Positions 38,262-50,399 are shown, numbered from the stretch's first letter. The stretch: DNA of 64,000 nt from Bryopsis sp. KO-2023 (GCA_030272585.1 BSYQ01000008.1:1054001-1118000), one strand, 5' to 3'. Made by a program: numbers and translations. Notes: generated by a model not told the origin, from the sequence alone.

Positions 38262-38460
38262 CCAAGAATTTGATACTTTTCCCAAACCTATATTTGTCCG
38301 TTTTTGTTTTGAAAAAAGGACAGGGTTCGTGCTAAGAGAAATGGGGAGGGGGGAAATCAAATTTCATTCATATAATCCAGCCACTACTTAGAGGGAAAAA
38401 ACAATTTACTAATTTTTCCCCTACTTTTGCTTTTTTTTTCGGCCAGCACTGGGGTCAGAA
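38262..38460 (+). repeat. Second copy of haloperoxidase 3'-flank sequence
   Basis: It matches 35868-36090 in order and orientation, with indels. It may be the tail of a lost duplicate haloperoxidase gene; no coding part was found next to it. Confidence 0.7.
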
Positions 38461-38673
38461 TGTTTCCATTTAATCTATTTGGAGATTAAATTTTGGACAC
38501 TCCAAGGAGCAGAACTGCTTAGATTGTGTTGGAAGTTGATACGAGCCAGTCCCTGCCTTGAATTCTTGACCTCAGTTCAAAATGTGATTCAGCGTTTGTG
38601 TTCGTTTATTCCTTTGAGGTTAACTGGAATTTTCAGGAGCACAACGCCCTGAACTTTACACAAGCGTTTCCTA

Positions 38674-39888
38674 TTAGGTCCCCTGCACGTAACCACTTGA
38701 GTGGTGTTCTTTCCCACCCCGCCATGGCGCTCCACCCCTGTTCGCCAGCAGATCCAGGTGTTGTTTTTTCTTTTCCCCCTCCATACCCAGCCACCATTGC
38801 TTATACTCGAAAAACTGCACAGGGCTCAGCGCTGGAGTTCGTTTTCCCCCAAATATTTCCATGAATCGTTCATCCCCAAACACAAAGAGCGCCGAGAGGG
38901 GCTGCTGGCTGTACGGCACCCCCTCCTTTGCCAAAAACCCAACCCTCAAAGCGATATGATTGTACAGCGGACGGGTGATGTACTCAGGCCACTCCAAAAC
39001 ATCTTCCACGCTCTTGTTCAACGCTTTTTTCGCAAAATCCACTTTATCCACCAACCTGCCGTTCGGTTTTGAGGGTTGCTTGCACAGGAGTTCCAAAGCT
39101 TGGCCCCTGGGCACCCCCTCCATCAACAAATACTTGAACCCTGACGACATATCCCCCACATTGTTGGCCAGCAGCTTGGGATGCTCATGCAGCAAAGCCC
39201 TCAGATCTTTATTGTCGGTGACCTCCATCGCCTGCCTAACCCATTCTATTTTCGGAACGATGTCCATTTCGATGCTCCATGGCCTTTTCAACAAAAACTC
39301 CACCAGCTCCTCGTCCCCAAACCCCAAATCTTTGAAAGCTTGCACCCTAGGTTTCACTTTTTTCTCCAACGATAGGGTGAAAATCCGGGTGGCCCGCGTC
39401 ACCACCGACTTCAAATCCTCCCCCCGGAAACCCAGTTCCCCGAGAAATTTCACCACCGGAGTTATTTTCTTTTCGACAGACCGGGTGAACAGAGTGGGCT
39501 GCTTGGCAATCACTCTCATCAATTCCTCGTTGGTGAACCCCACGTTGATTTTGAACCATTTCCATTTTTGACTCAACAGATCTGGCCTCATGTTGATGAT
39601 GGCCGACTCATTCAATACCAGTTTCTTTTGCAGCTCCGAAGTCATCCCCAAGTCCAGCAAAGCGTCTAAATTTTTGAGGGGTCGAGTCCCTGGCCTCCTG
39701 GCTGGCTTGGTGATGATCTTTTCAAAATTTTCCAACTCTGCTTTCTCCGTGATTCCCAGCCGCCCAATGAGTTTATTTTTGGTTTCCTCATCTATAACTG
39801 GGGCAAAGTTGCAGAAAGCTAAGCCAGGCTCCGTGAGAATATTGCACCAAACTCTACCCCCCAGTGACGGTCTCCTCAGGGCAAACAT
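38674..39888 (-). CDS. mTERF-domain organelle transcription/termination factor
   Basis: A single exon of 404 residues from the ATG at 39888. The open frame extends upstream to about 40038 without an ATG. The N-terminus MFALRRPSLGGRVW is Arg-rich, as expected for mitochondrial or plastid import. From about 60 to 370 it consists of repeated helical mTERF units of about 35 residues, each with a hydrophobic-Pro core (KQPTLFTRSVEKKITPVVKF, TRIFTLSLEKKVKPRVQ, LLKRPWSIEMDIVPKI, LHEHPKLLANNVGDM). By family it binds organelle nucleic acid and acts in transcription, splicing or ribosome assembly; which one is unknown. It is divergent from EMC7 with 322 bases between starts. An upstream 5' exon cannot be excluded. 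Confidence 0.88.
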   Translation of the reverse strand: MFALRRPSLGGRVWCNILTEPGLAFCNFAPVIDEETKNKLIGRLGITEKAELENFEKIITKPARRPGTRPLKNLDALLDLGMTSELQKKLVLNESAIINMRPDLLSQKWKWFKINVGFTNEELMRVIAKQPTLFTRSVEKKITPVVKFLGELGFRGEDLKSVVTRATRIFTLSLEKKVKPRVQAFKDLGFGDEELVEFLLKRPWSIEMDIVPKIEWVRQAMEVTDNKDLRALLHEHPKLLANNVGDMSSGFKYLLMEGVPRGQALELLCKQPSKPNGRLVDKVDFAKKALNKSVEDVLEWPEYITRPLYNHIALRVGFLAKEGVPYSQQPLSALFVFGDERFMEIFGGKRTPALSPVQFFEYKQWWLGMEGEKKKQHLDLLANRGGAPWRGGKEHHSSGYVQGT

Positions 39889-40210
39889 GTACGGAAAAAA
39901 ACACAAACTCACAACCTCAAGGGCTCCTTTTCCCAATTCGATGAAAGAAACGTTGTCCTTCTGAGAATAAAGGTAGACGATTCGTTTCTTTTTCCCTCCA
40001 GTCGACACATGCTCGAAAGAAGTCGACCAAAATCGCAAAATTAGGCTGCGATATTAGTCACCCTAGAATCGATATCATTTAAGTAGCAAATTGTCTCACA
40101 GTTGCCCCCCTTATTTTTAGAAATTAAGAAAAAAGGTGGAAGGGAAATCACGACTAAAAAGAGTGAACAAACACCCATAGTTTCAGTTTGTCTCTGATTC
40201 CCTCCCAGCC
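39889..40210. promoter_or_regulatory. Shared upstream region of mTERF and EMC7
   Basis: These 322 bases separate the two divergent start codons. The mTERF frame stays open through the first 150 of them on the minus strand, so part may be leader or an unrecognised upstream exon. No specific element was identified. Confidence 0.45.
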
Positions 40211-42749
40211 ATGCAATCGTTTTTTTCTCTGGCAGTTTGCTTCTTTTTGGTAGCGTCTTTGACCTTCGCCAGTGGAGAGTGAGTTTCGCTGCGTTCTCCT
40301 CGGATATAATTTACTCTTTTTTTTTTCGTTTCGACGCATTGCCCTTGCGTTCGGTACTCCGTTATCTTATGTTTCGTTTTCCATATATTTTTTCAAAATT
40401 TGCAGTTTTATGAAGCGTTTTTGTTAATTTTTTCCCTTTTGCCACCTTCAGCTCGCTCGAAGAATCGTCGCAACAAACTGTGACTTTGGATGGCCGTATA
40501 AGTAGTTGGGGTGAGTGTCATCGGTTTCTTTCAAATCTTTTTCATTTTTTTGTTTTAGTTAAAGTTTTTTTTCTTCTTATTTTTACCTTTACTTTTCTCA
40601 GGCACAGAGGTGATGAAAATAAAAGTAAAAGCAATCTCTACCAGAGAGAATAATTTTTTTAACACATGCACAGATGGATTTTCAAGTTGTCATTTTCTTT
40701 TTTTTTTTCTTTTTTCCTTCTCATCGAATTCCTTCTTTTCTCCTTTTGTGCATTTCAAGAAAAAAATAGTTTTTAATTAATGATTAGCATTTTGACTGTG
40801 TTCCTGATCTTTCAGTGTTTTTTTTTTTTTCCCTTCCGTTGAACAACTTGTTTTCCTAATTTCACATATCCATTTTTGTTTCTGCGATTATTTTATTTTA
40901 TTTTACTTAGTTCTTTTATTTGGGGGGATGGGAGTGGGAAAAAGGCTAGACATGCGTCTGACATACCGTCCGCATAGGCTTTCTGCCTCGATGTTGATAA
41001 ATATTAAAAACACCCCAAGAAAGGAATAAGAAAAAAAAATATCACTAATTTGCCTCCTCGCCCCCCCCCAAAAAAATAAATAAATAAAAATGAAATAAGA
41101 AATATAAACACGCCGTTTTTTTTTGTTTTTTTTTCAACATGGTTTTCAAAATTTAGGGTGTTTCAGTCTATTTCATTTTTGTTGTTTTGTTATTTGTGGA
41201 AAGGTGGTCACCTTCGAAACCATCGTGACACTCGCATCATTGTAACTCTGGATGGGGGTCGAGAAATCGTTTCCTTCGTTCGCAAAGATGGAAGCTTCCG
41301 CGTGAATGGCCTGCCTCCAGGAATGCACATGTTGGATGTGGTGGCATCTAACTGGCATTTTCCACAAATCAAATTGGACGTCAGTTCTCGAGGAGATGCT
41401 GGCATTCGAGCCCATTATGCAGAGAACAGACAGGTTTCCGATCTAACATGCTTTTTTCCAACTCTTTTTTTTTCTTGTTGGTTTAAAAATGCTGAACTAT
41501 GCCTAAATCACCATTTAGCTGGTTTAGCTGGTTTATTCGATGTTAGTTTATTAGCTTGTCCGGGCCATCTAGTATATGTAGCAATTCCAAGAAGAAGTGA
41601 CAAATAATTAGTTGGTTAGGACTACCAGCGAGTGAAAATTTTTGGGAGGGAATTTGTATATAGATCGGATTGCATGGAGGTGTTTCTCTTTGCACGAAAT
41701 GCACTGTTGGGGAAAGCGAGGAAATTTATTCAAAAGAGTTGTTTTTCCATCAGGATTTCCCCTGGAGGCATTACAAACGTTGAGTGTGCTGTTGTTCCAG
41801 TAATTCTGCACAGGAGTTTGAGGGTTGTATAGAAAGCAGAGTTAAAACACCTTGGAAATGCAATCGTTTTGACAGCAATTCTACACTGACGCTGGATCCA
41901 TCAGTTTCGACTTCAACTGTCAGTCGGAGTCTATTTTGTGCTGAGAATGTTTTTGTTTGTGGACAGGCGTTGCCCATTCCTTTGGAGCTGAGGGCGCAAC
42001 CGATCAGCCATTTCGAGGTGGGGGCCGTCTGAGCATCGGAGAATTTATAGCTAAACTGTGTATAGTTTGTTCTACATAACACACTATTTCTTGGGGCAGT
42101 TTGTCTTCCTTTGTGGCATGGGTTGAAAATTTTATTCGTGCCGAAAATTTTCAGCAACCATACATCCGGCTCCGTGAATGTTGGTCGAATGCATTTTTCG
42201 TATGTTGGGTTGTGGATTTTTCGAGCAAGGATGTGCAGTCCAACCACGACCTTATTTTCAGGCTCAATTTTTTTCATTTTATATTGATAGATCATTCCTG
42301 GAGGAAATGCCCTTGTAGTACATTTCCTACTTCAGAAACCGTGCACTCAGCTGAGTCGAACAGCAGCATCAATAAATAAATTCGCACATAGAAATTTATG
42401 TTTCAATTTGTAGATTTTTGTCTTTCTTTTGCTTCTTCTTGCGTTTTTTTTCCCACGTGTTTGATTTTCCCCTTGAAAAACACGAATACCTACACCGTTT
42501 TTTTTCCGGTGGTTTGTAATTTTCCGATTGTTTGTACAATCACTGCAGCGGCGAAAAGCATTCAGCTTGTGGGGATTCATTACCAGCCGCATGGGTCTGA
42601 CAATCTGCGCGATGCTGTTCGGAGTGATTGTGATTCCCATGATGAAAGTGGACCCCGAGGAATACAAGCAAATGAAAGAGATGTGGAATCAACCGTCAGG
42701 GGCCAACCAACAGGCCCCAGCTTTACAGGGACGATACAAGAGAGAATAA
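40211..42749 (+). CDS. EMC7: ER membrane protein complex subunit 7
   Basis: Five exons give 202 residues: 40211-40278, 40452-40510, 41204-41433, 41967-42017, 42549-42749, with matching phases. It begins with a signal peptide ([20 protein letters not shown]), then a beta-sandwich domain with [29 protein letters not shown] and IRAHYAEN, and ends with a membrane helix (about [16 protein letters not shown]) and a short charged cytosolic tail with [12 protein letters not shown], matching the DPEMRREME-type segment of EMC7. By family it is part of the EMC insertase, which helps insert membrane proteins at the ER. The tail is shorter than in animals. Intron 2 (40511-41203, about 690 bases) is the longest and T-rich. 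Confidence 0.92.
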
Positions 42750-44399
42750 TGATTTGCATTAACCGCCTCGAATCCTTAGTTGTGGACACCAGCTTTTCAC
42801 AGGGTCATCGGGTGCTTTATTTGCAAAATCGATGGCACGAACACCGCATTCGGTTGGGTTTTTCGCTGGTAAATTTCCTGAAACTGTCATCCCTGGGTGG
42901 GCCAGCCAGGGATTAGTTTTTCTTACAAAAAACGTACAAAGGAAGTGTAAGGGGGGGGGGGGACAGAAAAAAGATATGGTCAAAAAAGAAAAGAAAAGAA
43001 AAAAGGAAGGGTTGGGTTGGGTTTGAGAATTTTTTCTCTCGTCATGTTTCGGAATATTTGCAATGTAACAGCTTGTGCAACCCCAGACACCGATTAAAGA
43101 AAAATAAACCTGAAGGTGTGGAAGAAAGCATGTCATCTTGTAACCCCCCCGAAAAAAATTAAAAAATAAATCTCAACATGCATGCATTGATGTGTGGTTA
43201 CGCAATACCAAAGGCATGGAATGATCATTTGCAGTCTTTTCATTTTGTCAAACAAAATCGACCAGAGTTCGATATGGGGCGGGAATGGGCTCTTGACAAA
43301 CAACGACGCAAGGTTACTCCCAGAAAGAACCAGATGATCATTACAGTCGAAAACCCATTGTACCTCTACGCTGGTGCACTACCGAAATACAACTGTAACA
43401 ATGACGGACACGCGTGAGCACTACCACACTGGTACTGGGTAAGGAAAAAATCTGAGGGTGGCTCGCTCAGCGGGGCAGCATTCTGTTTATGGGCGTTTGA
43501 AAACTGCCCTAACTAGCAGGCTTGTGACGAACCAATCGTTGACGCACGCGTGTGTTCAGCACCAAGTCCGATACAGTATCGGCGATACTCCAACAGGACA
43601 ACATCATTCCATCTGTGAGCGAATGCGACCGCGACACGACCGCTTGTCCACTAAACGTCCGCTGATGGGACCCACGCATCCCCCTTGGCTGTGCTCTGAG
43701 CAACGAACCATTCTTGGAGAGGAGGGGGGGTGGAAACCTGGGTATGTCGACCCATCTTGGAGGGCTTTGCTGTGTGTGTGTCGTACTGTGCTGTGCTGTG
43801 ATGTGTGTTGTTTGTTGTGTTGTTCGATGTTGCGTGTTGTGTGTTTTGTGTTGTGTTGCTCGTTCAATGTTGTGTTTTGACGCTTTCGAGTTTATGCCCC
43901 AGTATCGCGACAACATTGACGCGAAAAGATGGGGAAAACAAGAAATCATAGTGCGTTAGACCATTGCACGAACAGCGAAAAGTTGAAGATTTGACCAGCT
44001 GCGTTAAACACTGAAGTGAGTGTGGGGGAGGGCACTGTGGAAGATCCTCCGTCATCAGCTATGGGCTACTGTGGGGCCATCAGTTCTTATGACTAGCCCA
44101 CCCACCTCTGCAATTCAACCTGTGATCAACGCTGTGATGCAAATAACTTATTTTTCTTTTTGTCCATCACAATGTGAGTAGGGTAATTTGATTTGATTCA
44201 ATGCGATTTCATTTTTCCCCTCACAGAGCGCTTAAAAGGAATTGGCGGCATCCTGAAGATACCGTCTTCGGAAAAGGTAGTCTTGGCAAGGCTTCCAGCA
44301 AAAAAGTTATATATTTTGAAGTTGCTCTATTCAACAGAATGAAAACAGTTCACTGACTGACCCCTCATCCTGCTCTCCTTCCCCAAGGGACTGGAGGTG
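42750..44399. other. Intergenic, unassigned
   Basis: A G run and an A-rich patch lie near 42950-43010, and a TGTTG/TGTG low-complexity patch lies near 43770-43880. Plus-strand frames 43178-43417 (79 codons) and 43458-43880 (140 codons) are unrecognised. A short stretch at 44226-44290 looks like a lone exon flanked by ag and gt but could not be assigned. Confidence 0.4.
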
Positions 44400-45690
44400 G
44401 ATCCAATTGTGAAGGCATGCATGCATGCTTAATATGGAAGAGGTAGAGGCATCCCAGCCTGACAAGAAATTGATTCTTACAGGTCGATATTCAAATCAAC
44501 GTCCATCTACAATGAAGTTCTCTGCGACCTCCCGGTGGACGATGAGAATAGAAATAACAATATGGCAATCCGCTCCACTGAAAAGAGCGGCGTCAATGTC
44601 CGGGATGCCATCCAGAAAGCGGTGGAATGCACAGAGGATGTTTTGGAGGTCATGGAGGTTGATTGGGTGATTGGCAAATTCATGGGTGCCTTCACCTGGT
44701 AGATTTACCTGGTAGCAAATGCATTTCCAGAAGTCAAGCGATAGGTGAGGGAGTGATTTTGCTGCTGAAAATCTGGTGTAAATATGCTGTCAGATATTTT
44801 CCATTTCCTGTTGCAGCTGGAAGAATTCAATTGATAAATGTTGATCAAAAAGGGGCTGCTGAAACATCACTTCGATTTAGGCCTGCTGGTGTGGTTTTTT
44901 TTTCAATTCTTTTAGCTGTCAGGAGGATCCCAATTCTTGTGGACATGGTGTGAATGACAGGTGACTGCTTGGAAGAAACCAACCACATTAACAAGAGTTT
45001 GAGTGCGTTTGGCGGGGTGGGTGGGGTGATGGCAGCTTTGGCTTCCAAAAGCGACCATGTGCCTTTCAGAAATAGGAGCCTCAAAAACAGCCTTTCAGGC
45101 CAAGTCAAATCCATTACGTTTATGCACGTTGCCCCAGAAATGTCGACCAGAGGGGAAACCCTCAATGCATTCATGCTCGGAGCCAGAGTGTTGCAAATCA
45201 CCCTCAGACAGGTATGCATAAGGAAAAGCTTACTCAATGGCGCCCTCATTGCTGTATGACTGTCGTGGGATTACAGAACCAATTAGAATCGACGGTCCAA
45301 TTGTTTAATGTCTGTGGTGATTGGATCCTGTGATTGATAATGGTCAGGTGTTTGATATTGGTATACCATGACCTAAAAGCAAAAGATGGAGGAAGAGCTG
45401 AAGCCCTTGAGGGAGGGAGCAACTCTCTTCACATCACACCAACCAGCACTTCCTTTTGTTTTCTGCTGTTCAAACAACAGAGTCCCCACCACCAAAGCCA
45501 TCATTCCAGGTCCTGGTCCTGTTCCTACTCCCACTCCGGCTCGAGTGGGGTCGACCTCGGCGGCTTTGGGCTTCATGTGCTGAGGGAATTGAGAAAAGGA
45601 ATGCCAACAGAGCTCTTTTCGGGCCTTCTCCATTCACAATCACATGGTAAATGCCAAAATCTATTGTTGAGGAGCAAACGCTGAAAACTG
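44400..45690 (+). pseudogene. Kinesin-14-like motor pseudogene, copy 1
   Basis: This carries the second half of a kinesin motor domain in several exons. Readable pieces are the VNVRDAIQKAVECTEDVLEV segment (44600-44655), switch II as LVDLPGSKCISRSQ (near 44700-44740), the NHINKSLSAFGG helix (44985-45015), ALASKSDHVPFRN, then SLSGQVKSITFMHVAPEMS and GETLNAFMLGARVLQI (to about 45213). The following exon is mutated. The segment with switch I is deleted, no P-loop exon was found, and switch II has Lys in place of the invariant Glu. In an intact family member these parts hydrolyse ATP and bind microtubules; here I infer a dead copy. It lies inside the two inverted arms, apart from the main array. 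Confidence 0.75.
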
Positions 45691-46290
45691 GGTGTTATGA
45701 TTGGGAGTTTTTGTGGTTGTGAGACTGCCAATGCTGCTTTGATTTTTTTTTCAGATATTCTCGCTGTCCTTTCATTGTATCGTCAGAAAGACATTCTGTG
45801 AAATTTAAATATAAATTGCCTGACAGGAATTCCATTCTGTTGTGAACAGGTTTGGAGGATGCTGACTGGATATCTGCCTCTGAGTTCATGGTGGTGTGTC
45901 GACCAAGAAACAAATGCTTTAAAGATGTTTTAAAATGCGAAAACTATGGGGAATGCACAGATTGGAGCAAGGGGCAATGCCTGACTTCCTGAAAAACCCT
46001 GCCCAGCTTTATCCCAGGTAGTTGAAGATGTTGCTTAGCCAGGGTGCTCAGAATTTCGAATTTTTCACCATCATATCTCCGGCATCTTTGCAATAGAACT
46101 ATTACAATATGTAAAATGGAGGTTGAAAAAATAGGAAGGGCATTGCCACATCTTTCTTGTCAGGTTTTTCCTCTGAGGTTTTTCTTATTTCAGAGAGGAG
46201 GGGGGGTTGTCAGGCCCAACAATGAAGGACTTGCGCATGGAAATGCATGCTCGGAAATCCCCTGGTCATCGAGGTTAGCAATAATTGGCT
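45590..46290 (+). repeat. Kinesin-copy downstream repeat
   Basis: This 0.7 kb matches 58850-59490 (downstream of kinesin copy 4) in the same orientation. Landmarks include gagaaaaggaatgccaa, gtgagactgccaatg, ttggaggatgctg and agaggagggggggttgt. It shows that copies 1 and 4 share 3' flanks that copies 2 and 3 do not fully keep. Confidence 0.75.
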
Positions 46291-46644
46291 TCTGCCTGTT
46301 TTAAATGTTTTTAATAAATTTTGTTTTTGACTACTGCTATTAAGTATTTATGCTTATCATTTTTGACAGGTTTTTTTTTTAAATGTAAAGAACTTGTTTA
46401 GCCAACAGCCCAAGCATTATAAAAACATCGATATGCGGTATGTTCGATTTTGATTTTTTTATTTATTTTGATTCTGGACCTCATAGCTGAGTTAATCAGA
46501 AGAGCAACTATATAGTTTTTTCATTTCCTTATTATTTTTTTGTTTTGTTATTATTTTTTCAGAAGTGAATACTAGGGATGCTGACAGCTATACGCTGTTG
46601 CATTGGGCCAAAAGGAACAATACTTGGAGCAACAGCGTGCATAG

Positions 46645-47170
46645 AAGGGAGCCAGGGGGAGCGACATGGTGATCGTGGCCTACCAAAAAAAAGCTTAATT
46701 AAAAAAAAAAAGGAAAAAAATAGAGGAGGGAGCAAGGGGGAAGTGACATGATGATTGTTGCGTGCAAAAGAAAATTCAAGTTTTTGAAAAAAAGGAAAGA
46801 ACAAAGGAAGGAGCAGGGGGAAGCAACATGATGATCTTTGCCTGCCCAAAAAAAATGAAGGAAAAAAAAAAATAAAAAAAATGAGGGAGCAAGGACGAAG
46901 CAACACGATGATTGTTGCCTGAAAAAAAAAAGGAAAAAAAACAGAGGAGGGAGCAAGGGGGAAGTGACATGATGATTGTTGCATGCAAAAGAAAATTGAA
47001 GTTAAAAAAAAAAAAAAAGGAAAGAACAGAGGAGGGGGCAGGGGGAAGCGGCATGATGATTGTTGCCTGCCAAAAAAATTGAAGTTTTCGAAAAAACAAA
47101 AAAAGAAAAAAACAAAACAAAGGAGGGAGCAGGGGAAAGCGACATGATAATCGTTGCCTGCCAAAAAAAT
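46645..47170 (+). repeat. Minisatellite, about 70-95-base unit, 7 copies
   Basis: Seven units each contain gagcaggggg(a)agc, acatgatgattgttgcctgc and an A-rich spacer, starting near 46650, 46729, 46811, 46884, 46951, 47035 and 47128. Unit length varies with the A tract. On the minus strand it gives a Phe-rich open frame of 241 codons, which I take as a composition artefact. It borders the inner end of the right inverted arm. Confidence 0.85.
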
Positions 47171-47540
47171 TGAAGTTAAAAAAAAAAAAAAAAAAAAGGA
47201 AAAAAAATTATGAAAAGGAAGAATAAAAAAAGAATTTAAAAAAAGGAAGATTAAAAAAAAAGAAGAAGAAGATTTAAAAAACAAGAAAAAAAAAGATGAT
47301 CTAAAAGAAAAGAGAAGAAGATTAAAAAAAAAAAAAGAATGGAGAAAAAAAATTAACAGGAAAAAAAATACTGATAATGATATAAATATAAACTATATTT
47401 AAACTATTTCACAAAGTAAGACACCTGAAATATTATTTAATGTGATAAAACTTAAAATGTATGTATTTATATGTTCATTTTTATGCTTTTCTCTACATTT
47501 ATCTTTATATGAAGACAGAAGAAGCAAGAAAGGCGAAGTA

Positions 47541-48900
47541 CAAGAATTTTTTCTGATTGATTTGCGGCGTGTTGATGTTTCTGGGAAAAAGTGGTTTAAG
47601 AAAAAAAAAAAAAGAGGAAATGGGACAGGTGAGCGAAAAGAGCATAGTTTGTTGTAGTTAACAGGAAAAAAAAAGTGTAGAGATGGAAAAAAAAGGGAAG
47701 ACAGAAGAGATTAAAAGAAAAGAAAACAAGGCAGTGAAAAAAAATTGAAGACAGGAGAGATAAAAAGAAAAGAAAACAAGGCAGTGAAAAAAAAATGAAA
47801 TTGATTTCAGGAAAAGTAGACCTTGTGTGAAAAAAAGAAATCAAAAAGTCAAAAGAGGAGCTGCTAAATAGATTCTGATCGAGAACATCCAAGGATTGAA
47901 TGATGAACGGTTGCTTTTTCTCCTGTTAGGAAGGAAAAAAAAAAAAAAAGGAAAATACATTAGATGAGAAGAGAGATGCAAAGGGGAAAAAAAAGGGAAC
48001 AGAAAGCTGTAGATTAAAAAAAAAAGTATATTGGATGAAAAAGTAAGAAGAATTGGATTTTCTTTTCCCCATCAGCCTATTTATTGTGTTTAAACTAGAT
48101 TAGGAAGTAATGCAAGACAGAAATAGGAGAAAAAGAAAGTGATTGAAATGAAAGGGGGAAAAAAAAAGAGAAACTGACGAAAAAAAAAATGAAGGAAAGA
48201 CAGAAAGAGAAAAAAGACGATGTAGCAGGACTGTCAATGAAAAAAAAGAAAAGGAAAGAGAAGAGTAGAGTAGAGAAAAAAAGAAAAAAGAAGGCATTGA
48301 TGACACTAAGAAAAAAAAAAGAAATCAATATCAGAGAAAGATATTTTGGGCCGACTGGGAGACGTAAGCCGCTCGATGGATGGAGCGAAAGCCACCGTTC
48401 AGAAAAAGAAAGTTGAAAAGGTGAGTCAAGGAATCGTCAACAGTGGTAGTTTTGTTCAGTCACCACAGAGGTGTTGCGTTCGATTTCGATGCAAGTGCAT
48501 TGAAAAACTTTTCCCTTGTACCTATTTTTTTTCTTTATTTTTTTCAACTGCTTCCCCAGGTGATGGATGCGTCTCAGGGCCCCGACATGGAAATCAACAT
48601 CGACAGATGCCACTTCAAAATTCAAAAGGAATCCAGTTTAGGAAAAAAAAGAGAAAGAGAAAAAAAGAGAAGAGACTGGTGTGAGGAATCACTCCAAAAA
48701 AAAAAAAAAACGGCCAAAAAAGAATGGTGATTAATTGTAGGAAAAAAAAGGGGGCAACAGAAAAAAAAAATAAGAGAGAGAGAGAAAAGACTGAGAAAAA
48801 TGAGAGGAGATTTGAAAAAAATTGACAGTTCGGGAAAAATATACGTTGTGATGAGCATCAAAATAAAAATAAAAAAAGGGGGCAAAAAAAAAAAAAAAGG
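47541..48900 (+). repeat. A-rich low-complexity tract
   Basis: Long A runs with short G-containing spacers, including repeats of gaagacaggagagataaaa near 47700-47800. This is the inverse of the T-rich DNA at 3405-4600. A possible small exon at about 48340-48420 (GRLGDVSRSMDGAKATVQKK) is flanked by gt but was not assigned. Confidence 0.8.
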
Positions 48901-49292
48901 TCATGTGGGGACTGAGGAGCATCGGTCTCTTCTCTTTGCTTGATTCTTTGTGTTATAATTTTCTGAAATTTCATGTGTTATGTTTTTTTCTATTTTTGTA
49001 TATTGTTGCCCCCACCCCTGCTCCCCCAAACACAGTGCCAAAGGGGGCCCAAGGGGTTACATGTGAAGCTCTCCCGCAACACCGCCAGGAGCAAGAAAGA
49101 GCCCCAAATGCCCAAGACATCCTGCTGCAAGGTACTATGTTCACTTTCTATCATCCCCTCCTAAAACGATTCCTTAACAAAATTTCTTTTCCTTTCCTAT
49201 CATGTAAATACTCTACTGACCATCCAGTTTCGTTGTGGGGCAAGGGGATGATTCTTTGGAATTGCCCCCTTGCCCCAATCTGACCAGGTGAC

Positions 49293-49336
49293 CCGAAGCC
49301 GTAGCCGAAGCCGAAGCCGAAGCCGTAGCCGTAGCC
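49293..49336 (+). repeat. Hexamer repeat, Arg-Ser codons
   Basis: About seven cgaagc/cgtagc hexamers, read as Arg-Ser repeats on the plus strand. The inverted partner at 209-243 has fewer units. Confidence 0.85.
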
Positions 49337-49559
49337 TCGAGAGAAGACCAAGACGGAGTGCGGTGTTGCGGGAGAGGTGTGAAGGAGGGAGAAGATCGAG
49401 GGAGGGTGGGCCCCCAATTCAAGGGGAAGGGGGGGGGCCAAAGCAAGGGGTGGGGGGCAAGGTGGCTGCATCTTTCTTCATAATATCGAGGTAAAAAATG
49501 AGCATTAAGGTTAATGGCATTGATTTGAGCATCTGTTAATATGGAAGTAATAGAGACAT

Positions 49560-50395
49560 CCCAGCCTGACAATAAATTGATTCTTACAGGTCGATTTTCA
49601 TATCAACATCCAAATGCTGGAAATCTACAAAAAGGTTCTCTCCATGACCTCCGGTGGAAACATCAATATGGCCATCTGTTCCACTGTAAGGAGCGGGCTC
49701 AATGTCCCGAATGCCGTCCAGAAAGCGGTGGAATGCACAGAGGATGATCTGGAGGTTGGATATTGGATCCAATGATGGGGCTGTGGGGAAAATGAATGAT
49801 AGGTCCAGTAGGATGCACAGTGGTCTGACTGGAGTGGAAGCCAGTACCAGCAGGTTGATTGGGGTGCAAACCCACAGCCTTTACTTGGTAGACTTGGCTG
49901 GTAGCCAACGCATCGCCAGAAATCAAGCGACAGGTGAGGGAGTGCTTTTGGTGCTGAAATCCGATGTAATTCTGCTGTCTGATATTTTTCATTTCCTGTT
50001 GAAATACCACTTCAATTTAGGCCTGCTGGTGTTTTGTTTTTTTTTCAATTCTTTCAGCTGTCAGGGATGATCCCAATTTTTTTGGACATGGTGTGAATGG
50101 CAGGTGACCCACATTAACAATTTGGGGGGTGATGGCAGCTTTAGTTTCCAAAAGCAACCACGTGCCTTCAGAAATAGCAACCTCAAAGACTGCATCAGGC
50201 CAAGCCAAATCCATGATCTTCATGCACGTTGACCCAGAAATGTCGTCCAGAGGGGAAACCCTCAATGCATTCATGCTCGGAGCCAGAGTGTTGCAAATTA
50301 TTCTCGGAGAGGTATGTACAAGGAAAAGCTTACTCAATGGCGCCTTAATCGCTGTGTGGCTGTTGTGGGATTACAGAACCAATTAGAATCGATGG
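49560..50395 (+). pseudogene. Kinesin-14-like motor pseudogene, copy 2
   Basis: After an acceptor-like ttacag it reads HINIQMLEIYKKVL, cf. the kinesin QMLEIYNE segment. It then gives a frame-broken middle, switch I region remnants (NDRSSRMHSGLTGVEAS near 49790-49840), switch II as LVDLAGSQRIARNQATGEG (Gln instead of Glu), and, after an intron, AALVSKSNHVPSE and PEMSSRGETLNAFMLGARVLQI (to about 50312). Frameshifts occur between these blocks. Kinesin homology stops at about 50395, where the subtilase remnant begins, so the two genes are fused end to end at an old breakpoint. Confidence 0.75.
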
Positions 50396-50399
50396 TCTT

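Larger units (their letters stand above)
35847..38673. other. Intergenic with partial duplication of the haloperoxidase 3' flank
   Basis: The haloperoxidase 3' flank (35868-36090: aagaatttgatacttttccc, then gacagggttcgt, then gccagcactgggg) recurs in the same orientation at about 38262-38460. The interval also has a TA microsatellite, a GATATT microsatellite and a perfect hairpin (listed separately). No protein gene was recognised; the minus-strand frame 36824-37393 has no recognisable motif. Confidence 0.6.

Noticed and set aside
38674..40038. Longer mTERF protein starting at 40038
   Set aside because: The open frame there begins without an ATG. The ATG at 39888 is followed by a good organelle-import sequence.
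46559..47284. 241-codon Phe-rich minus-strand frame
   Set aside because: It is produced by the minisatellite and A tracts (Phe from AAA read in reverse); not a credible membrane protein.
48095..48730. Lys/Glu-rich and Phe-rich frames in the A-rich tract
   Set aside because: Simple-sequence translations on both strands, with no non-repetitive core.
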